A stretch of DNA of 64,000 nucleotides, taken from positions 416,223-480,222 of the forward strand of contig JAEDAG010000001.1 in assembly GCA_017309015.1 (NCBI GenBank). Direction: 5' to 3'. Under the pieces are notes generated by a model. That model made no database searches and was not told the origin of the DNA. It was given only the letters and a program-made list of their open reading frames with translations. Shown here one piece after another: positions 27,075-35,722 of the stretch. Each line of letters opens with the position of its first letter. Position 1 is the first letter of the stretch. Source of the DNA: Faecalicatena absiana. Its GTDB lineage: Bacteria > Bacillota > Bacilli > Lactobacillales > Lactobacillaceae. The position numbers and the translations under genes were made by a program.

Positions 27075-28460
27075 TTATTTCCAGTCGTCAGACTCAGAAA
27101 GCGGCAGCTTGTGCCAGTAGTCTTCCTTGTTGACTTGACGGCCGCGGGCGATGGCCATTTCATAGCGGCCAACGTCCTTGGTAATCGTTGAGTCAGCGGC
27201 CACGAAGGCGTGGTCAGCCACATTGATTGGCGCGATCAAAGTTGAGCCGGCACCGATGAAGGCCTTGTCGCCAACATTGGTGTGGAACTTCTTGACCCCG
27301 TCAAAGTTGGAGAAGATGGTCCCGCAGCCAACGTTGATGTCCTTGCCCAAGGTAGCGTCGCCAACGTAAGTCAGGTGGCCGACCTTGGTGTTTTCGCCGA
27401 TTTCAGCCTTCTTGACTTCAACGAAGTTGCCCAGGTGCGCGCCCTTGCGGATCACTGCCTTTGGCCGCAGGTGGGAGTTAGGGCCAACGTCAGTGTTGTC
27501 GTCCATTTGGGCTTCTTCCAGAGTTGATGAGGTAACGGTTACCCCATTGCCAATCTTGCTGTCAATAATCCGGGAACCGGAAGTGATCAGGCAGTCTGAA
27601 CCGATCTCGGTGTTGCCCTTGATGGTTACGCAGCCTTCAATCACCGTGTCGTTGCCAATCTTGACGCCAGCGTCAATGTAGGCCGTGGCTGGATCAATAA
27701 AGGTTACCCCGTCTTCCATGTGCTTCTTGTTGATGCGGGCTTGCATGATCCGCGTAGCTTCTGCCAAGGCTACCCGGTCGTTGACGCCAAGGCTTTCGCT
27801 GAAGTCCGGCATCTTGTAGGCACCAACCTTGTCACCTTGCTTGCGCAGGATTTCAATAACATCAGTAATGTAGTATTCGCCTTGGGCGTTGTCATTGCCG
27901 ATCTGCTTCAGGGCTTCCCACAGTTTCTTGTTGTCAAAGCAGAAAACGCCAGTGTTGATTTCCTTGACCTTGAGCTCTTCAGGATTGCCGTCCTTTTGCT
28001 CAACGATCCGCAGCACGTTGCCTTGGTCGTCTCTGATGATTCTGCCATAGCCAAATGGGTTTGGCGCTTCAGCAGTCAAGACGGTCGCGGCGTTGCCTTC
28101 TTCTTCATGGTAGGCAAACAGCTTGGCAAAAGTCTCGCTGGTAAAAAGCGGCGTGTCGCCAGTTACGACCAGGGTTGCCCCATCCAGTCCTTCCAGTTGG
28201 GCTTGAGCCTGCATTACGGCATGCCCCGTCCCCAATTGCTGTTCCTGGAAGGCAAATTCAGACTTGCCTTTCAGCACCTTTTCCACGTCTTCAGCCCCAT
28301 GGCCAACGATGGTCACGATCTTTTCCGGCTTCAAAGCGCTGGCCGCGCCAACGACATGTTCCACCATGGTCTTGCCGCAGACCTTGTGCAAAACCTTGTA
28401 CAGCTTTGATTTCATTCTGGTGCCCTTGCCGGCAGCCAAAACTACAACGTATTTTTCCAT
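27075..28460 (-). CDS. glmU: Bifunctional GlcN-1-P acetyltransferase / GlcNAc-1-P uridyltransferase
   Basis: 461 residues; makes UDP-GlcNAc for the wall. N-terminal nucleotidyltransferase loop [11 protein letters not shown] at residues 8-18; the C-terminal half has left-handed beta-helix hexapeptides ([20 protein letters not shown]) and the acetyl-CoA site region. Placed after purR as in Bacillus. Confidence 0.97.
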   Translation of the reverse strand: MEKYVVVLAAGKGTRMKSKLYKVLHKVCGKTMVEHVVGAASALKPEKIVTIVGHGAEDVEKVLKGKSEFAFQEQQLGTGHAVMQAQAQLEGLDGATLVVTGDTPLFTSETFAKLFAYHEEEGNAATVLTAEAPNPFGYGRIIRDDQGNVLRIVEQKDGNPEELKVKEINTGVFCFDNKKLWEALKQIGNDNAQGEYYITDVIEILRKQGDKVGAYKMPDFSESLGVNDRVALAEATRIMQARINKKHMEDGVTFIDPATAYIDAGVKIGNDTVIEGCVTIKGNTEIGSDCLITSGSRIIDSKIGNGVTVTSSTLEEAQMDDNTDVGPNSHLRPKAVIRKGAHLGNFVEVKKAEIGENTKVGHLTYVGDATLGKDINVGCGTIFSNFDGVKKFHTNVGDKAFIGAGSTLIAPINVADHAFVAADSTITKDVGRYEMAIARGRQVNKEDYWHKLPLSESDDWK

Positions 28461-28504
28461 GATAAATAACCTTCTAAATCAATAAACTTAACCTATTGTA
28501 ACAT

Positions 28505-29335
28505 TTAGAAGCGGTCAAAGTCAGTTCTGGTCAAAAAGTTCCCAGGTTCAGCGACGATTGATTCCTTTTCGCTGTCAATTTCGTCGATATTGATCAAAGA
28601 AACGTAGTCCTTGATCTTGCGGTCGGCTTCGTATTCAGTCTCGCAAAGCACGCAGACGCCGGCGACCTTGCAGTTGAATTCCTTAACCAATTGCCGCATC
28701 CCGTCCAAAGTGCCGCCGCCCTTCATGAAGTCGTCCACAATCAGAACGTTCGTATCTTTTTGCAAGGCCCGGGTTGGCAGCTCCATCTTGGCCACGCGTG
28801 AAGTTGAAGAAGACATGTAGTTGACGGAAACGGTTGCCCCTTCCGTAACCTTTGACCGCTTGCGGGCCGTTACGGCTGGGACGTTTAAGTAGGCAGCAAC
28901 GGCATTGGCCAAAGAAATCCCCTTGGTTTCCACCGTCATGACCGCCTCAATGTCTGAGTAAGCGTAGCGGGAGGCAATCAGCTTCCCAATCATGCCCAAG
29001 TCCTGCGGGCCACCCAAGACGTCGGACAAGTACACGAAGCCGCCAGGCAGAATCCGGCTGGGGTCTTGAATCCGGCTGGCCAGGTCCTTTAAGTACTTCT
29101 CAGCTGGCTTGCGGCCCAGGAATGGAATGTAGCGCACCCCTCCTGCCGCGCCGGCGACCGTCTCCAAGATGCCGTCTTCGTTTGCCGCGAGGGTATGCTT
29201 CAAGATGGCCAGGTCTTCGGAGATTGAGGACTTGGCGGCCCCATAGCGCTTAGCAAAGAAAGGCAGAGCAATCAGAGTATGTGGCCGTTCCATCAAAAAC
29301 TTGGTCATGTCTACTAATCTTTCTGAACGTTTCAT
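28505..29335 (-). CDS. purR: Pur operon repressor PurR (PRPP-binding)
   Basis: 276 residues: N-terminal winged helix (RSERLVDMTKFLMERPHTLI) and a C-terminal phosphoribosyltransferase fold with the PRPP loop VLIVDDFMKGGGTLDGM. It represses purine genes when PRPP is low. Single-gene unit between veg and glmU. Confidence 0.95.
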   Translation of the reverse strand: MKRSERLVDMTKFLMERPHTLIALPFFAKRYGAAKSSISEDLAILKHTLAANEDGILETVAGAAGGVRYIPFLGRKPAEKYLKDLASRIQDPSRILPGGFVYLSDVLGGPQDLGMIGKLIASRYAYSDIEAVMTVETKGISLANAVAAYLNVPAVTARKRSKVTEGATVSVNYMSSSTSRVAKMELPTRALQKDTNVLIVDDFMKGGGTLDGMRQLVKEFNCKVAGVCVLCETEYEADRKIKDYVSLINIDEIDSEKESIVAEPGNFLTRTDFDRF

Positions 29336-29390
29336 TCTGTTTCCTTCCTAATGTCTGTTTTTGTACTTATACTAATATACTCTAAAGGGC

Positions 29391-29430
29391 AAAAAAAAGC
29401 ACTAACATTTTTCAGAAATGTTAGTGCAAA
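29391..29430 (-). terminator. Terminator of veg
   Basis: 12-bp stem GCACTAACATTT/AAATGTTAGTGC followed by eight T on the minus strand. Confidence 0.85.
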
Positions 29431-29440
29431 AATTCGGCTT

Positions 29441-29692
29441 TTACTCAGCCGCTGCTTCATCATCGAATTCGATCAAGATATTCTTGGTCAAAACGTCCGT
29501 ATAGCTGTATGAAGCATGCTCGAAGTTGTTGCTGTCCTGATCCAGTGCAACTACGAATACGGCTGGAAAGGTGTTTTTCAAAATGCCCCGTCTTCTGGTG
29601 ACTTTCTTGCGGCCCGCTTGGGCAACAATCGTCAGTTCTTCACCAAGGTGGGCGTCCAACTTTTGCTTAATAGTTTGAATAGTTACTGGCAA
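29441..29692 (-). CDS. veg: Veg family protein
   Basis: 83-residue protein with the Veg fold sequence (TIQTIKQKLDAHLGEELTIV, then RRRGILKNTFPAVFVV). Veg is linked to biofilm control in Bacillus and is always near rsmA and purR, as here. Its biochemical role is unsettled. Confidence 0.9.
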   Translation of the reverse strand: MPVTIQTIKQKLDAHLGEELTIVAQAGRKKVTRRRGILKNTFPAVFVVALDQDSNNFEHASYSYTDVLTKNILIEFDDEAAAE

Positions 29693-29757
29693 TTAATGAC
29701 ACTCCTTTGAGTCCATTAAAGCATATTTCACAAGCAAAAGCAAGACCATTAATACAT

Positions 29758-30654
29758 TTATTTAGATAAACGGGAAATTTCCTCATTTATTTTTATAAAA
29801 GTCGCGATCGGCAGCTGCTCCGGCCGGGTCTTGGGATCCAAATCCAGGTCCGTGAACAGCTGGTCTCTTTGCCCCTTGTCTGGCAACAGGTTCTTCAAGT
29901 TGTTGTTTAAGGTCTTTCTTCTTTGAGAGAAGCACATCTTGACGACCCAGTTGAAGTGCTTGCGGTCGCCGACATCGGCCCGCTCGTCCTCTTTAAGCGG
30001 CGTCAAGACGACTACGGCTGAATCAACCTTCGGAGCCGGCATAAAGGAGCGGTGGTCCACTTCCAGGGCCAGGTCAACCCGCATTTGGGTTTGCACGGCA
30101 ATGGTCAATGGACCGTAGGCCTTAGAGCCAGGCTCAGCTGCCAGCCGCTCAGCGACTTCCTTTTGCATCATCAGGGTCAAGCTGGTGAAGTTCAGGTCGG
30201 ACTCGATCAAGTTGAAGATGATCGGAGTCGTGATGTAATAAGGCAGGTTGGCCACAACCTTGACCGGCTTGGCTGGGTCAAAGAAGCCGGCCAGATCTTC
30301 GGCAAAGTTGGCCTTCAAGACGTCCTTCAAGACGATCTTGAAGCGGTCAGCCAAAGCTTCCCCAGCAATCTTTTGCGGCAGCTCATTGTGGAGAATTTCC
30401 GGCAGGCTGTCGTCGACTTCATAGGCAAAAACCTTCCCGCCCGCCAAAAGCAGCTGCTCGGTCAAAGACCCGATCCCCGGTCCGATTTCAATCACCTGGT
30501 CGCCGGGCTCAATGCCAGCGGCTTCCACGATCCCCTGGACGGCATCCAGGTCGACCAGGAAGTTCTGACCAAGGTTCTTCTTGGCGTGGACGAAGTAGCG
30601 GTTGACGATCGCGGCCGTTCTAACGGGCGTCGCGATTGGAATCTGATTGGACAT
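29758..30654 (-). CDS. rsmA: 16S rRNA dimethyladenosine transferase
   Basis: 298 residues; dimethylates two adenines in helix 45 of 16S rRNA. SAM-binding motif [14 protein letters not shown] near residue 60 and the [10 protein letters not shown] catalytic motif near 138. Start ATG 30654 follows GGAGG inside the end of rnmV, so the two overlap by 35 bp and are coupled. Confidence 0.96.
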   Translation of the reverse strand: MSNQIPIATPVRTAAIVNRYFVHAKKNLGQNFLVDLDAVQGIVEAAGIEPGDQVIEIGPGIGSLTEQLLLAGGKVFAYEVDDSLPEILHNELPQKIAGEALADRFKIVLKDVLKANFAEDLAGFFDPAKPVKVVANLPYYITTPIIFNLIESDLNFTSLTLMMQKEVAERLAAEPGSKAYGPLTIAVQTQMRVDLALEVDHRSFMPAPKVDSAVVVLTPLKEDERADVGDRKHFNWVVKMCFSQRRKTLNNNLKNLLPDKGQRDQLFTDLDLDPKTRPEQLPIATFIKINEEISRLSK

Positions 30655-31201
30655 TTTCTGCCTCCTTTACTGCCCGCGCTAGTTGCTGGTAGCTGATGCC
30701 ATAGGTCCGCAGGCGCTCATAAAACCTTTTTGAATTGGCATAGCCGATCCCGAGCTTGATCCCGACGGCTTCGCGGAGCTTGCGCGAAGTCTTGCCCAAA
30801 GCCAGGCCCAGGTCGATATAGTCGCTGTAGTCAAAATCAGGCTCAGCCGCCTCCACGGCATGAAGCTCAGTCAAAGCGCGCTCCAAGGCCTCCTTTGAGG
30901 CATGCTCCACGCCCAGGCTGCCAACCCCGGCCGGCTCCCCTTCCTTGCGGGTGATAAAGGCCTGCTTGGCATTAGGAACGGCTTCCGTGACGATCCGCCG
31001 GATCCGCTCCCCGTTGACGTCCGGGTCGGTAAAGACGATGATCTCCCGGGTCTGGGCCAATTTTTTCAGCTTTTCCAAAAAGACATCAGAAACGGCCGAG
31101 CCATTCGTCTCGACCGTCTCAATGCCTGGAAAAAACTGCTTCAAGCGAATTGTGTCGTCCTTGCCTTCCACGACAACGACGGCGTTAAAATTCTTCTGCA
31201 T
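30620..31201 (-). CDS. rnmV: Ribonuclease M5
   Basis: 193 residues with a Toprim domain at the N-terminus ([28 protein letters not shown]). It trims 5S rRNA precursors. Overlaps tatD (17 bp) and rsmA (35 bp) in the conserved metG-tatD-rnmV-rsmA operon. Confidence 0.95.
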   Translation of the reverse strand: MQKNFNAVVVVEGKDDTIRLKQFFPGIETVETNGSAVSDVFLEKLKKLAQTREIIVFTDPDVNGERIRRIVTEAVPNAKQAFITRKEGEPAGVGSLGVEHASKEALERALTELHAVEAAEPDFDYSDYIDLGLALGKTSRKLREAVGIKLGIGYANSKRFYERLRTYGISYQQLARAVKEAENVQSDSNRDAR

Positions 31202-31967
31202 TTAATCCGTAAACCCTCATAGTATTTTCAAACGCAGCTTGGGCTGCTTCAGCCAGGCTGATCCCCTTGAGATCCGCAACGGCTTGGGCCACATAGCGGA
31301 CGTAGCCTGGCTCGTTCTGGTGGCCGCGGTGCGGCACCGGCGTCAGGTATGGGGCGTCCGTTTCCACCATAAAGCGGTCCAGCGGCGCCATTTTGGCTGA
31401 CTCATGCACTTCCTTGGCATTCTTGAAGGAAACCACCCCTGAGAAGGACAAGGTCACGTCGTCCAGGCCCAGGAACTTTTCCGTCCATTCGGGACCTCCG
31501 TTGTAGCTGTGCAAAACGGCCCCGTATTCCAGGTTGGCTTCCTTAAGAATCCGGTAGCAGTCCTCAAAGGCATCCCTGGTGTGGATGTTCACCGGCAAAT
31601 GCAGGTCGCGGGCAACTTCAAGCTGCCGGGCAAAAACTGCCCGCTGCACGTCCCGGGGAGATTCATCCCAGTAATAGTCCAAGCCGATTTCGCCGATCGC
31701 GACCACCTGGTCATCCTGAGCCTGCTCAACCAGCAGGTCTTCGGCTGCCTGATCGTAGTCCTTGGCGACGTCCGGGCAGTAGCCGATGATGGCCTTGACG
31801 TTTGGGAACTGGTGGGCCAGCCGCAGGGCGCCCAGGTTCATTTCCGGATCTTGCCCCACGCAATTCATCCCCACGACCTCCAGGTCACGGGCGCGGGCGA
31901 CATAGTCTGCCTCCTTGCCGGCAAACGGCTTATCGTTCAGGTGGGTATGGTTGTCGTAGATCTTCAT
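31185..31967 (-). CDS. tatD: TatD family metal-dependent hydrolase
   Basis: 260 residues. Metal-binding DNHTHLND at the start, GEIGLDYYWD near residue 92, HTRDAFED and ETDAPYLTP near 227 are the TatD signatures. Family members are DNases; the biological substrate is not shown. The ATG overlaps the metG stop as TAATG. Confidence 0.93.
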   Translation of the reverse strand: MKIYDNHTHLNDKPFAGKEADYVARARDLEVVGMNCVGQDPEMNLGALRLAHQFPNVKAIIGYCPDVAKDYDQAAEDLLVEQAQDDQVVAIGEIGLDYYWDESPRDVQRAVFARQLEVARDLHLPVNIHTRDAFEDCYRILKEANLEYGAVLHSYNGGPEWTEKFLGLDDVTLSFSGVVSFKNAKEVHESAKMAPLDRFMVETDAPYLTPVPHRGHQNEPGYVRYVAQAVADLKGISLAEAAQAAFENTMRVYGLNAEEF

Positions 31968-33949
31968 TAGCCTAAGAGTGCCCCCAAAGGATGCTCATCG
32001 CCGACCAAAGCCAGCTTGATTTCCCCGTCCTTTTCACTGGACAAGAGCATGCCTTGGCTTTCATGGCCCAGCATCTTGCGTGGCTTCAGGTTGGTTACGG
32101 CCAACACCTTCTTGTCCAGCAATTCAGCTGCATCTGGATAGAACTTGCGGATGCCGGACAGGATCTGGCGGGTATTGCCGTCGCCAAAGTCCAGGTGGAA
32201 GAGCAGCAGCTTGCTTGACCCTTGAACTGGCTCAACTGACAGAATTTTGCCAACTTGGATCTTGACCTTGTCGAAGTCGTCGATGGTGATCAGCTTTTCG
32301 TCAGACTTCTGTTCTCTTCTGGATTGCTTCTTTGGCTTGGCCTTCTTCATTTCTTCCTTGATGTAGGCCACTTCTACTTCGTTCTTCAAGCGTGGGAAGA
32401 TTGGGGTTGGCTTGGCAATAACGTTGCTGTCCCAAGCAAAATCACCAAATTCCAAAGTCTTTTGGCTGGCGTCATCCCAGTCCAGACCCAGCTGCGCGAA
32501 CATCTTGGCCGGAGTTTCCGTCATGACTGGGGCAATCATGATCGCTACCAAACGCAGCGTTTCAGCCAGGTTGCTCATCACGCGTGACAATTCAGCGGCC
32601 TTGCCTTCCTTGTTCAGGACCCAAGGAGTGGTTTCGTCGATGTACTTGTTGGCACGTGAAATCAATTGCCAGACATTTTCCAAAGCGTTGGAGAAGTGCA
32701 TGTGGTCCATGTTGTCGTAGTAGTCGCTGATTGCCTTGGCAGCTACGGCTTGCAGGTCAGCGCCAAACTTGTCCTGTTCTTGGTCTACAGGAGCCACGCG
32801 GCCGGCCTGGTATTGGTTGATCATTGACACCGTCCGGTTCAACAGGTTGCCCAGGTCGTTGGCCAGATCAAAGTTGGTCCGTTCAACGAAGTCTTCCGGA
32901 GTGAAGGAGCCGTCAGCGCCAAATGGGATGGCCCGCATCAAGTAGTAGCGGACTGGGTCCAGGCCGTAGCGGGAAATCAGTGATTCTGGGTAAACGGCAT
33001 TGCCCTTTGACTTGGACATCTTGTCCTTGTAGATCAAAACCCAGCCGTGGCCAAAGACCTGCTTAGGAAGCGGCAGATCCAAAGCCATCAGCATGATCGG
33101 CCAGTAGATGGTGTGGAAGCGCACGATTTCCTTGCCGACCAGGTGGACGTCAGCTGGCCAGTACTTCTTGAACAGGGAGTCGTCTTCTGAGCCATAGCCC
33201 AAAGCGGTGATATAGTTGGCCAAAGCGTCAATCCAGACGTAGATGACGTGCTTTGGATCGCTAGGCACCGGAATCCCCCAGTCAACCGTGGTTCTGGTGA
33301 CTGACAAGTCTTCCAGGCCCGGCTTGATGAAGTTGTTGATCATTTCCTTTTCACGGGAGTTAGGCTGGATGAATTCTGGGTGGTCCTTGTAGTATTGGAG
33401 AAGCCGGTCAGCATACTTGCTCATTCTGAAGAAGTAGGATGGCTCCTTGACCAGCTGCACTTCGTGGCCAGATGGGGCAATCCCGCCGACAACGTTGCCC
33501 TTGTCGTCCTTGAAGACTTCCTTCAATTGGGATTCAGTGAAGTATTCCTCGTCTTCAACCGAGTACCAGCCCGTGTATTCGCCAAGGTAGATGTCGCCTT
33601 GCTTCAAGAGCTTTTCGAAGATCTTTTGCACGGCCTTGACGTGCTGCTCATCAGTAGTCCGGATGAACTTGTCGTAGTTGATGTCCAGCTTGCTCCAAAG
33701 GGCCTTGATGTCGCTGACCATGCCGTCCAGGTATTCCTTTGGCTTCATGCCCAGCTTTTCAGCCTTTTGTTCAATCTTCAAGCCATGCTCGTCGGTCCCG
33801 GTCAAAAAGAAAGTGTCGTAGCCACGTGACTTCTTGTAGCGCGTCATCGTGTCTGCGGCTACCGTAGTATAAGCGTTACCGATCGTCAATCTGCCTGATG
33901 GGTAGTAAATTGGCGTAGTGATATAAAAAGTTTTCTTATTTTCTGCCAT
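31967..33949 (-). CDS. metG: Methionyl-tRNA synthetase
   Basis: 660 residues. Class I signatures TPIYYPSG near residue 13 and KMSKSKGNA near 315. A Lys-rich linker (KPKKQSRREQK) precedes a C-terminal tRNA-binding OB domain (FDKVKIQVGKILSVEP), so this is the long dimeric form. No T-box leader is visible in the 98 bp upstream. Confidence 0.97.
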   Translation of the reverse strand: MAENKKTFYITTPIYYPSGRLTIGNAYTTVAADTMTRYKKSRGYDTFFLTGTDEHGLKIEQKAEKLGMKPKEYLDGMVSDIKALWSKLDINYDKFIRTTDEQHVKAVQKIFEKLLKQGDIYLGEYTGWYSVEDEEYFTESQLKEVFKDDKGNVVGGIAPSGHEVQLVKEPSYFFRMSKYADRLLQYYKDHPEFIQPNSREKEMINNFIKPGLEDLSVTRTTVDWGIPVPSDPKHVIYVWIDALANYITALGYGSEDDSLFKKYWPADVHLVGKEIVRFHTIYWPIMLMALDLPLPKQVFGHGWVLIYKDKMSKSKGNAVYPESLISRYGLDPVRYYLMRAIPFGADGSFTPEDFVERTNFDLANDLGNLLNRTVSMINQYQAGRVAPVDQEQDKFGADLQAVAAKAISDYYDNMDHMHFSNALENVWQLISRANKYIDETTPWVLNKEGKAAELSRVMSNLAETLRLVAIMIAPVMTETPAKMFAQLGLDWDDASQKTLEFGDFAWDSNVIAKPTPIFPRLKNEVEVAYIKEEMKKAKPKKQSRREQKSDEKLITIDDFDKVKIQVGKILSVEPVQGSSKLLLFHLDFGDGNTRQILSGIRKFYPDAAELLDKKVLAVTNLKPRKMLGHESQGMLLSSEKDGEIKLALVGDEHPLGALLG

Positions 33950-34047
33950 TGTGGTTCTCCTAAAAAATTCTTACTCTCTATCATACACCAAAAGCAGGCG
34001 CTTAATAAAGCTGATTAGCTGAGAAAAGCCTTAAAGCCCGGCATTCA

Positions 34048-34091
34048 AAAAGCCATCGCTCACTCAAGTCGCGAGTGCCGATGGCTTTTTG
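34048..34091. terminator. Terminator originally following mgtA
   Basis: Stem AAAAAGCCATCG/CGATGGCTTTTT, 12 bp, with T run. It lies immediately beyond the IS4-type copy 1, which separates it from the mgtA stop. Confidence 0.85.
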
Positions 34092-34098
34092 TTTTTAA

Positions 34099-35695
34099 CT
34101 TAAACTTCCCACATCAAAAAAACTATGAAGCCTTGAAAACTCAATAGTTTAGCCAGTAAATATTCAATTAAGCTGCTAGTGATGGCGATATAGCCTCTTG
34201 CATGTACTTCGGAAGGCGAGAAATGAAAGCGTTGGTGAATCTTTCCATCTGCTCTTCTGTCGGTTGGAAGATCTCTTTCACGCTCTCGAACATGGCTTCT
34301 ACCAGGATCTGAAGGGAGTGATTGAAAGTGATGTCCGCAAGCTCGTCTATCATGCAGTAAAATAGCTCGCCCATAGTCCTATCATCTTCATCATCTCGCT
34401 TCTCAACTGACATGAACATGTAGCGCAAAAAGACAAAAGCTGTATGGGCAGTCAATGCATCATATGAAAGACCATGGTATTCAGTGCCAAGCTTCAAGAA
34501 ACTCTTGCAGGTCTTGAAGAAGACCTCGATGTCCCATCTTTTGCCGTAAATTCTGATGATCTCATTTTCATCGATCGTCATGTCCGTGCAAATAAGAGCG
34601 ATCCAGTCTTTGCGGTTGGAGCGATTTCTTACGCAGACTATTCTGGCGTCAATCTGGGTACCATCTTTGGCAGGATCTCCAACCTTTACAGGGACGGACA
34701 GGAGATATCTTGAACGACCTCGACGCTTCTTGCATGCGTTGAAGATCTGCTTGACGTTCATCCGCTTTCCTTCGAACTCGTATGTGATCTTGGAGCTTTT
34801 CTTCACCATGGCGATTACGTTCAAACCACGTTGACTGATTTGGACAATCTGATGAGGATTGGAGAACCAAGTGTCAAACATGACGTACTTGGCAGTGAGC
34901 CCTGCTTTCAAGGCTTGATCGAGCAGCTGGATAACTACATCGGTCCCCTTTGATTGGGCCATAATCCGCCTCTTGGCCGCGATTGTGCGCTTGTCGATCT
35001 TCTTGGTTGTCCCGATGACATTCTGATCGTTCTTTGAGGACAAGAGTGATGAAGCGATTGGGACAAAGGAGGATCCATCAGTCCAACCCATGGTCATCAT
35101 TCGAAAGCCCTTCTTGTAGGTCATCGAAACGTGGTCGAATACTTTGGCAGCCAGCTCAGTCTTCTTGTATCCAGTTCTAGAGTAGAGCGAATCGTCAAAG
35201 ACGAAGCAATCCGCACGTTGGTCAGAGGTCAGATCTTTCAGATGCCCATTGACGATCCTCTCAGCTAGCAGAATAGTGAGGCGAAGCCAGTTGATATGTG
35301 GGTTCTGCATGAATCGATAGTAGGTGTTTTTGGAGAAGCCAGCAGTACACTTGCCAGACTTCTGTTGCATGTACATGCTTCTATCTCGAAACACATTACT
35401 GAAGATGTATGAAAGGATCGACCAAAGTGGGATTCCTTTGGACTTGCGGAGCCCACATCTACGGAGAAGCTCCATAACTTTGTAGTCCTTGAAGAACTTT
35501 TCAACAGAACGAGAAATTTGGGGTTCGTTTTTGGTATCGAATGATGGTAAACTAGACATAGCACAAGCCTTTCGTTTGATATTGATGATGTTGTAGTTGA
35601 ATTATATCAAGCGAACAAAGGCCTTGTGCTTTTTTATTGGCTAAACTATTGAATTTTCAAGGTACAAGCCCACTTTTGTAAGTGGGAAGTTTAAG
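34099..35695 (-). mobile_element. IS4-type element, copy 1
   Basis: 1597 bp with terminal repeats CTTAAACTTCCCAC / GTGGGAAGTTTAAG and a 7-bp target duplication TTTTTAA on both sides. Its transposase reads identically to that of copy 2. Confidence 0.9.
34168..35559 (-). CDS. IS4-family transposase (copy 1)
   Basis: 463 residues. DDE residues sit in FVFDDSLYSR, MFDTWFSNP and the IS4 signature Y-2-R-3-E-6-K (YGKRWDIEVFFKTCK). Intact reading frame with start next to an AAAGGCTTG-type ribosome region. Confidence 0.9.
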   Translation of the reverse strand: MSSLPSFDTKNEPQISRSVEKFFKDYKVMELLRRCGLRKSKGIPLWSILSYIFSNVFRDRSMYMQQKSGKCTAGFSKNTYYRFMQNPHINWLRLTILLAERIVNGHLKDLTSDQRADCFVFDDSLYSRTGYKKTELAAKVFDHVSMTYKKGFRMMTMGWTDGSSFVPIASSLLSSKNDQNVIGTTKKIDKRTIAAKRRIMAQSKGTDVVIQLLDQALKAGLTAKYVMFDTWFSNPHQIVQISQRGLNVIAMVKKSSKITYEFEGKRMNVKQIFNACKKRRGRSRYLLSVPVKVGDPAKDGTQIDARIVCVRNRSNRKDWIALICTDMTIDENEIIRIYGKRWDIEVFFKTCKSFLKLGTEYHGLSYDALTAHTAFVFLRYMFMSVEKRDDEDDRTMGELFYCMIDELADITFNHSLQILVEAMFESVKEIFQPTEEQMERFTNAFISRLPKYMQEAISPSLAA

Positions 35696-35722
35696 TTTTT
35701 AATAGGAAAATTATCTTCTATT

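Noticed and set aside
33950-34047. T-box leader for metG
   Set aside because: No T-box core sequence or antiterminator is seen; the gap is also too short.
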